Below, piece after piece: positions 43,273 through 54,809 of a stretch of 64,000 bases of DNA. Each line of letters begins with the position of its first letter. The stretch's first letter is position 1. Position numbers and translations under genes: made by a program. Below the pieces are notes generated by a model. It searched no databases, had not been told where the DNA came from, and worked only from the letters and a program-made list of their open reading frames with translations. Source of the stretch: Pseudovirgaria hyperparasitica (taxonomy: Eukaryota > Ascomycota > Dothideomycetes > Acrospermales > Acrospermaceae); NCBI RefSeq assembly GCF_010093815.1, contig NW_022985566.1:76884-140883 (forward strand), read 5' to 3'.

Positions 43273-44169
43273 CTATGATCGAACACATACCATGAAAAGT
43301 CGCGGAAATCGTAGCAAGACCGAGCCATCCTTATTGAGTGGATACGCCGCCTTGATGCTTTCGAGATAATTTTGCAGGAACGTTTTCTGCATGTCTTTCT
43401 CTAGTGGCTGTAGGTAGGGCCTCAGCCCACTCTGTTTGAACCAAGAAACTATAGCCTCGTGCCCATCAAGGCGATGCTGGTAATAAGTGTGCCAGATATC
43501 AATGTTCCGACAAAGAGGCTGCATGCGATCATATAGAGTGTTGGGTCGCGGAAAGATTGAACGACCCGGACTTTTCTGGGATAGAAGTCCTGCCCAAGGT
43601 CCTGCGGACGCCGTTTCGGCCATGAGGACATGACTAGGTTCGGTCACGTTGTCCGGAACCTGCATCGCGAACACACCACCACTTGGCTGGCTCTTCACCC
43701 ACTTCTCAATGATAGGAAGAATCAGCTCGGCGGGCAGCCACTGCAAAGTAGCATTCGTGAAGAGTAGATCTGCTGCCTCATTTCCCTGCGGCGGTTCCCA
43801 TATCGCCAGGTCGGCGAGTTCAAAATCTGCAGCTGGTAAGACTTCCCGAGCTTTGCGTAGCATGTCTGGTGACGAATCAATTCCGCGGATGCGAGTACTT
43901 CTCGACGAAGGGTATCGAGAAGCAAGAACTGCAGTCGAGTTGGCGGGTCCACAGCCAAGATCAATAATGTTCTTAGGATTCTGCAGTGGAATTGCAGCTA
44001 CAAGGTCCCTTGACGGACGCGTTCTTTCGTCAGCGAAGCGTAAATACTGGGATGCATCCCAGTCAGCAGTCTGTCCTACTGAAATTGCTCGTGAGCCCTT
44101 CGCGGATGATGCCCTGAACGAGCTGCCCACGTGGCCATGGACCTTGCATGGAATTCTGAACGCGTTCAT
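43273..44169 (-). CDS. SAM-dependent methyltransferase, trans-aconitate 2-methyltransferase-like
   Basis: A single exon of 298 residues. After a ~30-residue basic/Ser-rich leader (MNAFRIPCKVHGHVG...), which could be a mitochondrial presequence, the Tam-like region begins at DWDASQYLRFADERTRP. Motif I is IIDLGCGPANSTAVL, an acidic end of beta2 lies in RGIDSSPDML, and ATLQWLP and GGVFAMQVPDN match trans-aconitate methyltransferases. The end FPRLFMVCVRS is the family terminus (often RLFIVAxR). It is expected to methylate trans-aconitate or a related small carboxylic acid. It is convergent with nothing nearby and not obviously tied to the tyrosinase. Confidence 0.87.
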   Translation of the reverse strand: MNAFRIPCKVHGHVGSSFRASSAKGSRAISVGQTADWDASQYLRFADERTRPSRDLVAAIPLQNPKNIIDLGCGPANSTAVLASRYPSSRSTRIRGIDSSPDMLRKAREVLPAADFELADLAIWEPPQGNEAADLLFTNATLQWLPAELILPIIEKWVKSQPSGGVFAMQVPDNVTEPSHVLMAETASAGPWAGLLSQKSPGRSIFPRPNTLYDRMQPLCRNIDIWHTYYQHRLDGHEAIVSWFKQSGLRPYLQPLEKDMQKTFLQNYLESIKAAYPLNKDGSVLLRFPRLFMVCVRS

Positions 44170-44299
44170 TGCGAGTTGGGATGCAATTGCAGTAGTAGTG
44201 ACCGGAAGGACGGCAAGTCAAAGGGAAGAATTAGGAATCTGTAGAGGTAGGTACGAGAATGTCCCAAGTGTCTAGTGTATTTTAATGTACCATACTAAA
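44170..44299. other. Methyltransferase upstream region
   Basis: Short probable promoter stretch before the repeat fragments begin. Confidence 0.3.
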
Positions 44300-44440
44300 A
44301 TTGCTGTTGGATCCCTATTATGTCATCCCCATGAATCAGATGTTATTCAGCACTAGGCTTATATATAGAGGGAATAGCTAGGTAGATAGATACGTTGGTT
44401 GATCAACTTTACCTACGTTAAATCTACTGAAGTTTCTACA
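44300..44440. repeat. LTR-like fragment related to the gypsy relic at 57 kb
   Basis: About 140 bp align by eye with 56,990-57,125. Shared steps are CCTATTA-GT-ATCCCC, TTATTtAGC-cTAGGCT-TATATA, the TAGATAGA region, and TTTACC-ACGT-TAAT-TACTgAAGTTtCTA. No internal region or second repeat is seen, so it is a solo or truncated LTR-type fossil. The divergence indicates an old insertion. Confidence 0.55.
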
Positions 44441-44554
44441 TTATTATCTTAGAAGAAGAGAAAGATAAGAAAAAGAGGTAAATAAAAGACAGACGAGTAG
44501 GAAAACGGCGAAGATTACTTTGGCTAAACTGGTTCTATATAATCATCTAGGCAA

Positions 44555-44695
44555 CCCCATAGGCTACGAATATACACGTGCCTTAAGCTTATTCTATATT
44601 GCTTAGTAAGATGGATTAGGCTGCATGGTAGAATGAACTATTGATGCGATACATTACATATAATACATGGCACAGCTTGAGTAGCCCTTGGTACG
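44555..44695. repeat. Fragment related to the inverted-repeat element at 4.5-5.2 kb
   Basis: GGCTACGaATATACACGTG, TTAAGcTTATTCTATATT and CTTAGTAAGAtGG match the right part of the first element (about 5,119-5,175) with few differences. CATATAATACA and CTTGAG also recur in order. The terminal inverted repeat itself is degraded. Confidence 0.65.
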
Positions 44696-46268
44696 TAATT
44701 AATTGCCCGCTCTTTAACACTTGCACCTAGTAATAACCTGATACGCGAACGTGAGTGGAGAAGAACCTAATGCAGTCGAAACCTGGGGCTGATTATTAAG
44801 GAACCACTGCCAGTGGACTTCTTCTGCACTCTTAGCTCTCTACTAAAGCCATTCACCTTGACTGAAATACTATATCTAAATACAAAGGACTACCATCGTT
44901 GATGGTGCAACATGAGCGGTGCTCGCTTCCTGTACACTTTCACTTCTAATTTCACGGCAGCGCATTAGCCCGCACTGGCAACCTCGCAAGCCACCACCTA
45001 ATGTCGATGTGAGCAAGGGCTCCAAGACCTTTGCCACGAATGCCGACATATATCTACATATTTGCACCATATATCAACTGAACAGAAGCAATCGAATGTC
45101 GTTAATGATGTCCAAGTGCGCAAGAAGGCGCAGACGTTATCGATTACGGCCCGCTACTGTCCATGTAGGTACATAATACGATTATTCAAGTTTGATTAAA
45201 CGCTTTCCAGTCTCGCCCTCCTATTATTATCATGCTACCTACACATGTTGCATTCCAACCCGGGCAAGTCTCGCCCAAGACAGCCGCTTCAAAGCTCGCT
45301 CATCCGCCTCATGTGCCAACACTAGCTTTACGCCGCAGGTCGAAGTGGGTCTCGCGCACGTCTCGCGACTGGCACGCCGGATGGATCATGCAGGGAGTCA
45401 ACGTCTGACGTAATGAAGACGCTGACGCTCCACGCAACAGATGCTCTTTGCGAAACTCCATAGCGTTGGTGCTCACTTTGCCAGGTCCCTATTCTCCTAT
45501 TGTTAGAAGACTGTTGAACATATTGCTGTGCCTTCCTTATCCGCCGACACTCCGCACGGGAGTACTTGAAGGCTTCAAAACACCTACACCCAACGCTACC
45601 GACCCAAGTTTGCATTCTCCACTTACGCAAAATTTTCCTCGCATCACGGATCACGTTGTGGAACATCTCGCCGTCTCCATTTTTCCTGCCGTTGATATCA
45701 CGAGCACTTGAGCCATGGAACTAAGATGGACCCCTTGAAATTTTCGTTGAACCTTGAGGCCGTAACGGTCACGCAAAGCCCACAATTGTTATCGTCTTCG
45801 GTGGGTCGATGAACTATTTCACTCGCATGGTAGGGATTGAACCACACCCTCCGATATTCCTGTACCTGGCTCCCAGTGGATCGCGTGGGTATCAACACGA
45901 TCTCAAAACCGAGTAAAACCCGACTTTGCAAAAGATGGAATTGATACACGGCATGCAGTTACTTCTTTATCGTTGACGGTAGCGGAGTAAGTACCCCAAC
46001 GCACTTTCTGTCTCCAGCGGAGCCCCGTGGTTGTTGCAGGTGATAACCTGCTCGAGCTTCTCTTTAAGTTGAACATGGGCTAATGATCCACTTCGAGCAG
46101 TGGACGCAACTATAAAATTGCTTCTCCTCACTTCTGACTTCCAAGTTCTATTCCTGTTTCTTTTCTGTACTGTCGTTTCTAATTCCTGCCCCAACCATAA
46201 TAAACATAGTCACTTCTGACATCAGAGCCTCAATCTGCCTCGAACCTTGCGTTCTCAACTTTCTCGGT
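44696..46268. other. Gene-poor stretch upstream of the sugar transporter
   Basis: About 1.6 kb. The last ~300 bp are the transporter promoter and 5' UTR. Other small ORFs are featureless. Confidence 0.4.
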
Positions 46269-48046
46269 ATGAGGTTCCTACATAGAAGACCAAGTAGCGT
46301 ACCGACGAGCGGCAAGTCGACCCCAAAGACGACTAATGCAACGAACACTCCGTACAATAGATCGACCGAAGAACTCCCAGCTACAGACTCGAGTACCTCT
46401 GAGAAGCAAAGCATCGACGAGGGTTCTGTATCATGGTTTGCAGTATTCATGGGCTTGGTGGCTTCACTAGGTGGCTTCATGTTTGGCTACGAGAGTGGTC
46501 AAATCTCAGGTACATTGCGGGTTATGCCTTTTTGGGACCGGAAGGCTAACGATCTTCAGGCTTTCTCCAAGAGTCTGACTTCAGACAACGCTTTGCAGAA
46601 CACGGAAGAGATTTCAGCAATGCCCGCTCTGGTACTATCGTTGCTCTACTCTGCATTGGGACGCTTCTAGGATGTTTGATATCTGCTCCGCTCGCTGATC
46701 GTATTGGACGTCGTTATACAATATCCAGTGCTGCTTTGTTTTACATCATTGGGGTCATTATCGAGATCACGTCGTCTACGAAGTGGTATCAGTTCGCCAT
46801 TGGACGTCTCGTGGCTGGTCTAGGTATCGGTGCACTGAGTGTCACCGTGCCCATGTATCAATCCGAAAGTGTGCCAAAGAAGATTCGAGGGACTATCGTT
46901 ACCTCATACCAGCTCCTCATCACCATTGGTATTTGGACAGCGTACATGGTCAACTACGGAACGTCAAAGGACTACGTCAACTCCGCTCAATGGCGCATTC
47001 CCAATGGTCTCTCAGCTTTGTGGGCCCTCATCCTCGGTGGTCTCATCCTTCTTTTTCCGGAGTCTCCTCGATATGCATACCGTATGGGTCATGAGGAACA
47101 AGCGCGCAAGACCATGGGCCGTCTCGCAAATGTTGATCCGCACGGCCCACACATCAACCGCGAAATTGCTGAGATCGAGGAAAAACTTGCTGCAGAACGC
47201 GCTGGTGGTGACCATGGAATGATGGAAGTGTTCACTGGCCCTCGAATGATGTATCGCACTCTTTTGGGTATGATCTTACAGGCTGGACAACAACTCACTG
47301 GGGGCAACTACTTCTTTTATTACGTCATCACGATTTTCACTGCGACAGGACTGTCAAATCCCTACGTCACCTCAATCATTATCGGCTCCGTTAACGTCGG
47401 AGCTACCATTCTGGCTATCATCTTCGGTGACCGTATTGGTCGTCGAAAGGCTCTTATGGGCGGAGCTGCCTGGATGTTCGTATGCTTCGTAATATACGCT
47501 TTCGTTGGTCATTTTATGCTTAAAGAGGGTCATGGCAATACCAGCACTGCCGGTTCTCTACTCATCGTCTTTACATGTCTCTTCATCGCTGCTTTTGCAA
47601 CAACTTGGGGTCCACTCGTGTGGAGCGTGGTTGGTGAATTGTACCCCGCTCGCTATCGCGCATGGGGTATTGCTCTTGCAACATCAGCAAACTGGGGCAT
47701 GAACTTCCTCATCTCGTTCTTCAGTCCCTTCATTACTGGCAAGATTGATTACTATTACGGACTTGTTTTCGGTGTTTGCTGTCTTGCACTGTTCTTCATT
47801 GTTTACTTTTTCATGATCGAGTCTCTCGGCCGGTCCCTCGAGGAGATCGATACCATGTACGTGTTGCATGTCGATCCACGGAAAAGCGCTTCATGGACTG
47901 GAGACGATCTTGGCCGTGATGGACCGATTGCCGGAACTGATCAGATGTTTTTGACAAGTGGCGGACGGAACATCAAGAAGGTTACTGAAGGTGGTGACGC
48001 AGTGAGGGCTCAGAGTGTTCATCTTGAGGGTTCGTCGAGCACTTAG
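46269..48046 (+). CDS. MFS sugar transporter (Hxt-type monosaccharide transporter)
   Basis: Two exons (46269-46509 and 46560-48046) give 575 residues. A Ser/Thr-rich cytosolic N terminus leads to TM1 with GLVASLGGFMFGYESGQISG, split by the intron and continued by FLQESDFRQRF. The family signatures are present: DRIGRRYT after TM2, GRLVAGLGIGALSVTVPMYQ with QSE, PESPRYAYRMG, QQLTGGNYFFYY after TM7, GDRIGRRKALMGG, and VWSVVGELYPARYRAWG. Twelve TM segments are expected. The resemblance is to high-affinity glucose/monosaccharide transporters of the plasma membrane. The C-terminal ~60 residues are cytosolic. The 456-residue frame starting at 46,676 is only part of exon 2. Confidence 0.93.
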
Positions 48047-48514
48047 CCGCAGAATATTGGATGATTGCCCCGAAAACACGTTTTAGCATGGTATCATATC
48101 GGATAGGACGTGATATCCCCGTCACTGTGTTTCAGCACATGTGCGGGGATCATACCGCTGCATAAGCAGCTCGGGGGTTTCTCAATAATCACTTTCGAAT
48201 ACTCATGTATATTTGAACCCAAATGCTCGCCATCTATTGATTCTTGCAAGTCATGATAGGCATCAGTATCCTCTTTCTACGTTTGAGCGGACGAAAAGGC
48301 CGTTGTAGCCGGTAACCAGGGTCTAGAAATGTAGGGGTTTCAAAACGCCATATCTGTTGTACCATGGCTTACCCCTCTTCTTCTAGGTAACACAGGTTAC
48401 TGTTTCAATGTTTGTCCTCCCGCATTCACAGTTTGAGCTCGTTATTCATCGCCACCGCAAAAATCCTACAGAGTCACAGGTTCCTTCTAGATTAAAAGCA
48501 ATAAAACTTTCGCC
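48047..48514. other. Intergenic between the transporter and the acyl-CoA-synthetase-like gene
   Basis: 468 bp holding a 3' UTR and the next promoter. No gene. Confidence 0.4.
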
Positions 48515-50443
48515 ATGACTGAAAGTAGCCCACACGTCGTTACTTCAGCCATAACGTCCTATGGCGGTATTTCCATGCTCACCCAAATCGAGCAAGGTCT
48601 TACAAAGAATCCTCATTCTCTAGCTGTCATATCACAACATCAACTTTCAGGGCATCTGTCTGATATTACCAGTCCTTGTACGGACGAACCAGTGAACAAC
48701 GGCTGCTTGGCCTGGACATACACTCAGCTCTTCGAAGCAGCCCTAAGACTGGCACTCGGCTTACGCATTCGGAGCATCCCAACTAACTCGGCTATTGTTA
48801 CATTTATCCCTAACAGAGTTGAGTGGGCTCTCTTCCTTTGGGCGTCGACCATACATAAGCTGAACTTTGGATCTTTGGATCATACTGCACTCCAATCTGG
48901 CCGCCAACAAGAGCTCAGGGGCTACCTGACAGTACTTCGGCCTACAGTCGCTGTTGTTGTCAGACCTGAAGATTATGGGCAGATATATCGTGCTTGTGAT
49001 GCTTGCGGGGTGGAGCAGCCATTGGTGGTCGTCCTTGCGCCCACACAACCAGTATCAGATGAGGCGTCTCGCCCATGGGTATGTATTAGTGAACTAGCAG
49101 CGTTTATATCTCCGTCAGACCAAGAAGATAGATCCATAATTCTTAGAACCGCAAGACGATATGACCCTGAACGCACCGCTGTCACTCTATTCACAAGCGG
49201 CACAACCTCTGGCCGGCCAAAAGGATGTCTGCGCCATGTGCAAGGATCCACATTCGTAACAGACGCTATATCCGACTCATTCAGATTAGCAGAAGACGCA
49301 TGTCGATTCCTGCACATGGGCGTGAACTATCGCGTATCAACGGTCGCGCTGAGTCTATCGACCTGGAAATGTGGCGGGGCGACGGTGATATCTGGCGATG
49401 AATTCACCGCGGAGAGCGCGTTGCGTGCTATCGAGCGCTATGCCATCACGCACATGTTCTGCGCACCGTCTTTGTTCCATGCGCTTGAGGATCATCCCGC
49501 TTTTCCGAGAACCAACTTGACGCCGTTGAGGTATGTGCTCTTGGGAGGTGAGATCATTTCGAAAGAACGGTTCATGCACGCGGCAAAGGTTTTTCCAGGA
49601 GCGAAGATCGCGATTGGCCATGGGATGGTATGTTGCAGTTTCGTTTTCAAGATGTCATCAGAATTACTAATCATATTACTTCGTAGACTGAATGCAGTGG
49701 CACGTTCGTATGGCCTTTCTTCGACTCTGCGATTGAGGATATTCCGTTCAGGGATGGTATTGCGCCTGTCGGCTACGTTTTGCCCGGCCAAGCCATACGG
49801 ATCTGGGATCTAGCCAATGACCGTCTTGCCCAAGCTGATGAAACTGGCGAGCTACAGATTTGCTCTCCCGCATTGATCAAGGACTATGTCGGTGTGGAAA
49901 CCGTGGGTACGTTCATTGATGATCCCACTGGTCGTTGGTTCAAAACAGGGGATATCGCAGTCATGAACGAAGTCGGATTGGTGTGGATCCTAGGCCGTCT
50001 CAACGACAGTATAATAAGTCCTACGCTTTGATAGATGCAATATCATTAACACTACTAGGAATCAAACGAGGAGGTTGTTCCATCACACCAGCCGCTATCG
50101 AAGCATGTATTGAAGAGTATGTCGGCACTTCTGTAAGTTCTCGGCGGGGGTGTCCTTCACAAAACTCTTACCTCCATAGGCTTGTGTCTTCGGCATGGAA
50201 CACGCGACTCTAGGAGAGGATGTCTACGCAGTAGTCGAGCAGCTCCATGGTAAAACCAGAAAAAATATAGCAGAGCATGTTCTTGTTAATCTGGGCAAGG
50301 ACTACGCTCTCGGCAGGATCTTTATCTTGGAAGAGCTAGGTCTCGACGTCTTTCCGACGAATGCAACGGGGAAGAAGATGAAGGGTGTTCTAAAGTCTGA
50401 TGTGATGAGATACTTGGCTAGCAAACTGCCGAGAATGGCTTGA
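48515..50443 (+). CDS. ANL-superfamily acyl-CoA synthetase (AMP-dependent)
   Basis: Four exons (48515-49627, 49687-50008, 50059-50132, 50180-50443) join in phase to 590 residues, normal for the family. The ATP/AMP motifs in order are the P-loop VTLFTSGTTSGRPKG, the A5-type GHGM | TECSG, the A7 FKTGDIAVMNEVG, the A8 GRLND | RIKRGGCSITPAAIE, and the A10 lysine in NATGKKMKG. The Lys needed for adenylation is present. The enzyme would activate a carboxylic acid to the acyl-adenylate and then the CoA thioester. No PTS1 tripeptide is seen at the C terminus (PRMA). The substrate is unknown. There is no carrier domain, so it is not an NRPS. A role with nearby clusters is not indicated. Confidence 0.9.
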
Positions 50444-51264
50444 TTAATGTCAATTCGTGATCTCTAAAATATGTTAGAAGCTATATAATAAGGACTGTCA
50501 TTATATAGTGTGATTTGAGGACTGATGTTGGGAAAACATCATGATAGTACTAGGAGTCATTGAGTCCAAATTGCTCATATCAACGTTCATGAAGTTTGCG
50601 TACCTTAAGACCAGTATGGAGGAATTTCTCGGATTAGACTTTTACAAGGACTGACATTGTAAGAGATCCTCCGTTCGACGTTTCCATCTACAAGATAAGA
50701 CGCTCTCAGTAGAGCCAGAACACTTAATCGCTCCGTAACCTTCCAAATACGAATGCCGGAGGCGATTGCACGAACTGTGAGCCAAGACGAGGAATAACAA
50801 TTCTGCGTTTTCAGTCCTTGGTCCCACGAAAGGTAGGCCTACTCTATACAGCGGAGGAGACGCAGCGGAGAGGCAGATTAGATACCACTCAATGTATACA
50901 ATGTTATCTCGGGAAGATTCGACAGAGGTCATCTCGTGAAATCTGCAGGAGAGCCTAGAAGGCAAAGGATTAAGTTGGGTAGCGTCGCAAGGCTAAGCAG
51001 CTGCAGCCCTATTGAGTCACGAGTTATAGCCTGCATGGAACACGTGATATTGGGTGAGATTCAGACTCTGAAATGGTTATATTAATATCTCTAGTAAAGC
51101 CTACGTATAGGCCTGGTCTTCTTTCACGATTTCTCTTCGTTCGCTTAATGCGAATCTCTGACCAGAGAGGGTATCTTGACAAGCGAATGGTGATTACAAA
51201 TTATTAATGCGTCTATGGGCGGAGATCACAGATCTCCTCGCTTATGCTCATGCAAAAATTCGAA
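50444..51264. other. Intergenic between convergent ANL and sterol-desaturase genes
   Basis: About 820 bp between convergent 3' ends. ORFs here are short and unrecognised. Confidence 0.4.
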
Positions 51265-52266
51265 TCAAGCAGTCTTCGGCTTCTCAATTGGTTTGCCATT
51301 CTCGTCTATTAGACCTTTTGCACGCATGACCTTCAAGGCATCGTGTAGCGGATCCAGGCTTGGATCTGGGGCGCGGTGGCTTCCGAAGTATGAATCGGCG
51401 AAGGTAAAATACTGTCCGTAGTTGACGGTGAAGTACATGTGGTGCAGCGTGTGATGCGCAGGGCTGTTGAGCCACGCCTCAGTCCAATGGCCAGTGATCA
51501 TATCGCCGTCGTGAATGAGTATAGTCCAGATCTGGACGGCAACGAAGAGAACGAGGTATAGATAACGCTGCATAGGGCATATGAAGACGACCAGATGATA
51601 AGGGACCGATTGAATGAAGCCGTCGACAGGATGAAAAGCCAGAGCAGCCCATGGTGTGGGCACTATATTGCGTTAATTTACCGGGAGGCGGAGATTGGAG
51701 GTCACGTGATACATACCGATCCATTTGTGATGCGGCTTGTGGACATACTTGTAGACACTTGGATGGTGCTCAAGACGATGAATCCAGTAGATCGCAATGT
51801 CATTGAAGGCCATGTACAACACAGCGGAGCATACCAGCCACGGCCAGCCGTAGTCGCCCACATTGGAGTATATCAGACTCTTTCCGCGCACTTCAGCCAA
51901 GAAAATGGGTAAGGTGAGGAGGGTGATGAACGGCACAGCGAACATTGAGGATTTTATTTCAAGTTTGACTTGGTTCTTTAAAAAGCGGGGGTGGTATTCG
52001 AGACGGCGGTCGAAGATGAAGTAGTATGACAGCGCGCTGAATATGAAGTACAACGATGAGGCACCGATTTGCGTGATGGTAAGGATGGAGATGATCTGAC
52101 GGTATATGTTGTCGCGCGGCCATTGTGACGAGATCGTTGCGTCTAGTATTGGGAGGTCGGAGTATGAGGTGTTGTTGTTGCTGAAGGAGAGGGCTTGTTG
52201 AGGGAGAGCCCAGGCATAGGCTTTGTCAAGCACCAGGGGGTCGAGGAACTCCAGAGCCACGTCCAT
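51265..52266 (-). CDS. ERG3: Sterol C-5 desaturase (ERG3-like)
   Basis: Two exons (51717-52266 and 51265-51662) give 315 residues from the ATG at 52266. The protein is a multi-pass ER membrane enzyme of the fatty-acid-hydroxylase superfamily. It has the three di-iron histidine boxes HRLEHH (163-168), HKPHHKW (176-182) and HHTLHHMYF. The segment KWI | VPTPWAALAFHPVDG spans the intron and is diagnostic for ERG3, as are NYGQYFTFAD and the short C-terminal tail. It inserts the delta5 bond of the sterol B ring in ergosterol synthesis, using cytochrome b5. It is slightly shorter than typical ERG3, so it may be a second isoform. It is ~20 kb from the triterpenoid cluster, with unrelated genes between. 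Confidence 0.9.
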
Positions 52267-54266
52267 GATGGATGAGGAGGGCGGAGTGACAATAGCGGTT
52301 CGTGAGAAGTGCGCAAGTATACAATCAAACGTCCCTCGATCAGACGCACTATACAAGGCTCGAGGATGGAGTGATGGGACGCGACAATTGGGAAGAAGAA
52401 GCTGGAGTTGAAGAAAAAAAGAGTGGGAGTGCGATCTCTGCTAGTGACATCGGAAGGAGATTTGCCGCTTCCTCCAGCGCCGGCGTCGCCAGGGTCCAAA
52501 GTCACACCATTTGGCCTTCCCAGGTTCCCCACCTGCACTAAGCCTTATTAGCGTCAGGGGCCTGTTGATCTTGTCTCCTTTCGGGGAGGGGCAAAACATC
52601 CCGCTCCAGATCATCGCGTCGCCGCCGGAGGAGGGAGTATTTAAAGTATCTTCGAGCAGGCACTGGACTTTCCAGCTCGCTGAATATTCTCAAGAGACTG
52701 TCTAGAGAGTGTCATGCTCACGCGTATCCTTATGAGAATGCAATCGACCTAGGCGGCGTCTCCCTACTAAAAAAGGTAACTAGTAGAGGAACAAAGACAC
52801 TTTCCATTTGAAGACTCGAGACAATTTAAACCAACACTTTTAAAATTGGGACTCTGGCTCGTGTCTCAATGCTGGAAAATGATGCCAGCCCAGCTTTCCG
52901 AGTCTCTATCTTATCTACTCGTTGGCCAAAATCGCTAGCACGACGTAGGTAATCGCTATATCTGCAGAACGCTGGACCGGGACATGTATATCTGGTGGGA
53001 CTTTGGTATTCGCCAGTATAGTCTTCATCTGAATGATGTACCTTTCGACTCACTGACACTAGCTCTGGCTTACGGAGCCCTCTCCGATATGTCTTCTACA
53101 CTACTCAAACTGAGTTCAGTACTAGAGTGATATTCTACTTCGGCAGCGGGCATGATCTCTATACATCAGTTCGCTCGATCTCACCATTGCCATCTCGTCC
53201 AGGTATGCCGGTAATGACACCAGGTGAAAAGCTAGAAGAAAGCTTGCCGCTCTGCGGCATATGCTCTCATTCTTTTGTTCAAACAATTGCCATAGCTAAG
53301 GCTTCTGCCGCGAGAAGTCTTCTTGACGCTTTCTATGGGCAAAGTATTCTGATTGTTCATGCGCCAGTAAGTGTGAAAACTGACGGAGTACTTGGCGAAC
53401 TGTATTCGCTTTCAGTATCGACTGTCCTCACTTGCTGTCTGGTTCATGGCGAGTTACACACGATTAATCGAAGACGAAAGTAGTGACGTGTTGAACAAGT
53501 CCGGCTGCAGCTTGAGCCTGGTGACTGGGTGCTATCAAGATTAGGATCAGCCACCGAGCCCCCCGTCCACTAAACCGCGGAATCGGTTACGCTGAATTCA
53601 TACAACTTCAGTATCGACGAACAAATCAGGGAAGCAAAAATACTTGCCTTTGCCTCGTATACCTCTATACTTGTGATGAACCATTGGCTCTGGCTCATCT
53701 TGCCGGTGTCATGCGAAATCAAGTTGCAGACTCGGATCTGTCGTGCCTCAAACGATATGATGAATAGAGGAACGAGAGTTTCTAGATGAAGGCTTAACGT
53801 TCGCAGTGATTAGGTCTGCAGGAGAGAACGTTGAAAGTTTAACGGACGGCAACACAGACATAACTGCTCCACCGCGTAACTAACACTGTCATAACTTTCC
53901 ACGCAGGTCAACAGTGCTGAGAAGTGAAAGCATCGCACAGCTTTGTGGTTGAGTGTCAAACCACTGTTCCAGTATCGTACGTGAATATTTGTAACTTTAG
54001 CATTCACACTACGTAGCTACCAGGGTAAGCCATAAAGGGTTTAGTGAACAAAGGCTAATGTATTGTTCCAAGCTATGATCCATAAGCGTAACCTAAACAG
54101 ACTAGATGCTCTGACGTGTCTATAAGATGCCCGTACGGTGAAGCACGATTACCTTGAACAATGCAGTGCCACACAGATAGATGCCTATCTTCCGCCCGCG
54201 GAATGACACTTCCTCGATTCAAGGCCATCTCAAGCAGCTTGGAAGTCTCTCAACGAACCCAACAAT
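52267..54266. other. Gene-poor stretch upstream of the ERG3-like gene
   Basis: 2 kb without a convincing gene. The first few hundred bases are the ERG3-like promoter. The plus-strand frame at 53,127-53,483 starts at GTG and has no recognisable domain. Confidence 0.4.
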
Positions 54267-54809
54267 CTAAGCTCCACAAAGTGTGTAGCGGATATCACCG
54301 CCAGTCCCGGCCACGTTCGAGTTGGGCTGCTCGGGGGCTGCGGTGGCCTTGGAGTCGTAGTAGACCTGACTGGGGCATTCCTGGCTCGCAGGGCAGGTAA
54401 ATTTGCGGCAATTGCCGCTGGCACATACAACACTCAAGCCATCCTTCCATACCGGGCAGTTGGCGCCTCCGGAGGCGGGACCGGTCGCGCAGTCGACGAA
54501 GGAGATATCGTACCAGATCCTGTTGCCGACAACATCGACAGTATACTCAAGTTGAGTGACTGGGCGCATCGGGGAGCCTGTGTTGGTGGTGCTGAGCTTG
54601 ATGGAGACTCCGCCGGACGACGGTACGCGGATCTCATCGTAGTGGATGGATTGGCGGTTGATAATGTAAGGGGCGGGAGTTCGATGATCGGCGTCAATGG
54701 TCCATGCCCAGAGATCGTAGCCACAGTTGTTGACCACTACCGCATTATTGGCTGATACGGCAGATAGGAGAGCCATAAAGAGGGGGACCAGGATGGTCAT
54801 GATGAACAT
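54267..54809 (-). CDS. Secreted BYS1/antigenic thaumatin-like protein
   Basis: A single exon of 180 residues from the ATG at 54809. The signal peptide MFIMTILVPLFMALLSAVSA probably ends at this Ala. The mature protein begins NNAVVVNNCGYDLWAWTIDA, the usual start of the BYS1-domain family. It continues with SVKLST-like TNTG, LEYTVDVVGNRIWYDISFVD and paired Cys (NCPVWKDGLSVVCASGNC, TCPASQECPSQVYY) that form disulphides in thaumatin-like folds. The family comprises secreted or cell-wall proteins, some antigenic, induced in pathogenic or yeast phases of fungi. Biochemical function is unknown. Confidence 0.88.
   Translation of the reverse strand: MFIMTILVPLFMALLSAVSANNAVVVNNCGYDLWAWTIDADHRTPAPYIINRQSIHYDEIRVPSSGGVSIKLSTTNTGSPMRPVTQLEYTVDVVGNRIWYDISFVDCATGPASGGANCPVWKDGLSVVCASGNCRKFTCPASQECPSQVYYDSKATAAPEQPNSNVAGTGGDIRYTLCGA

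Noticed and set aside
43071-43328. ORFs next to the methyltransferase 3' end on both strands
   Set aside because: Shadow frames with no features; the methyltransferase already ends in its family terminus.
46676-48046. Separate 456-residue transporter gene
   Set aside because: It is the continuation of exon 2 of the transporter starting at 46,269; TM1 would be missing.
53127-53483. 118-residue plus-strand ORF
   Set aside because: Starts at GTG; composition and lack of homology do not support a gene.
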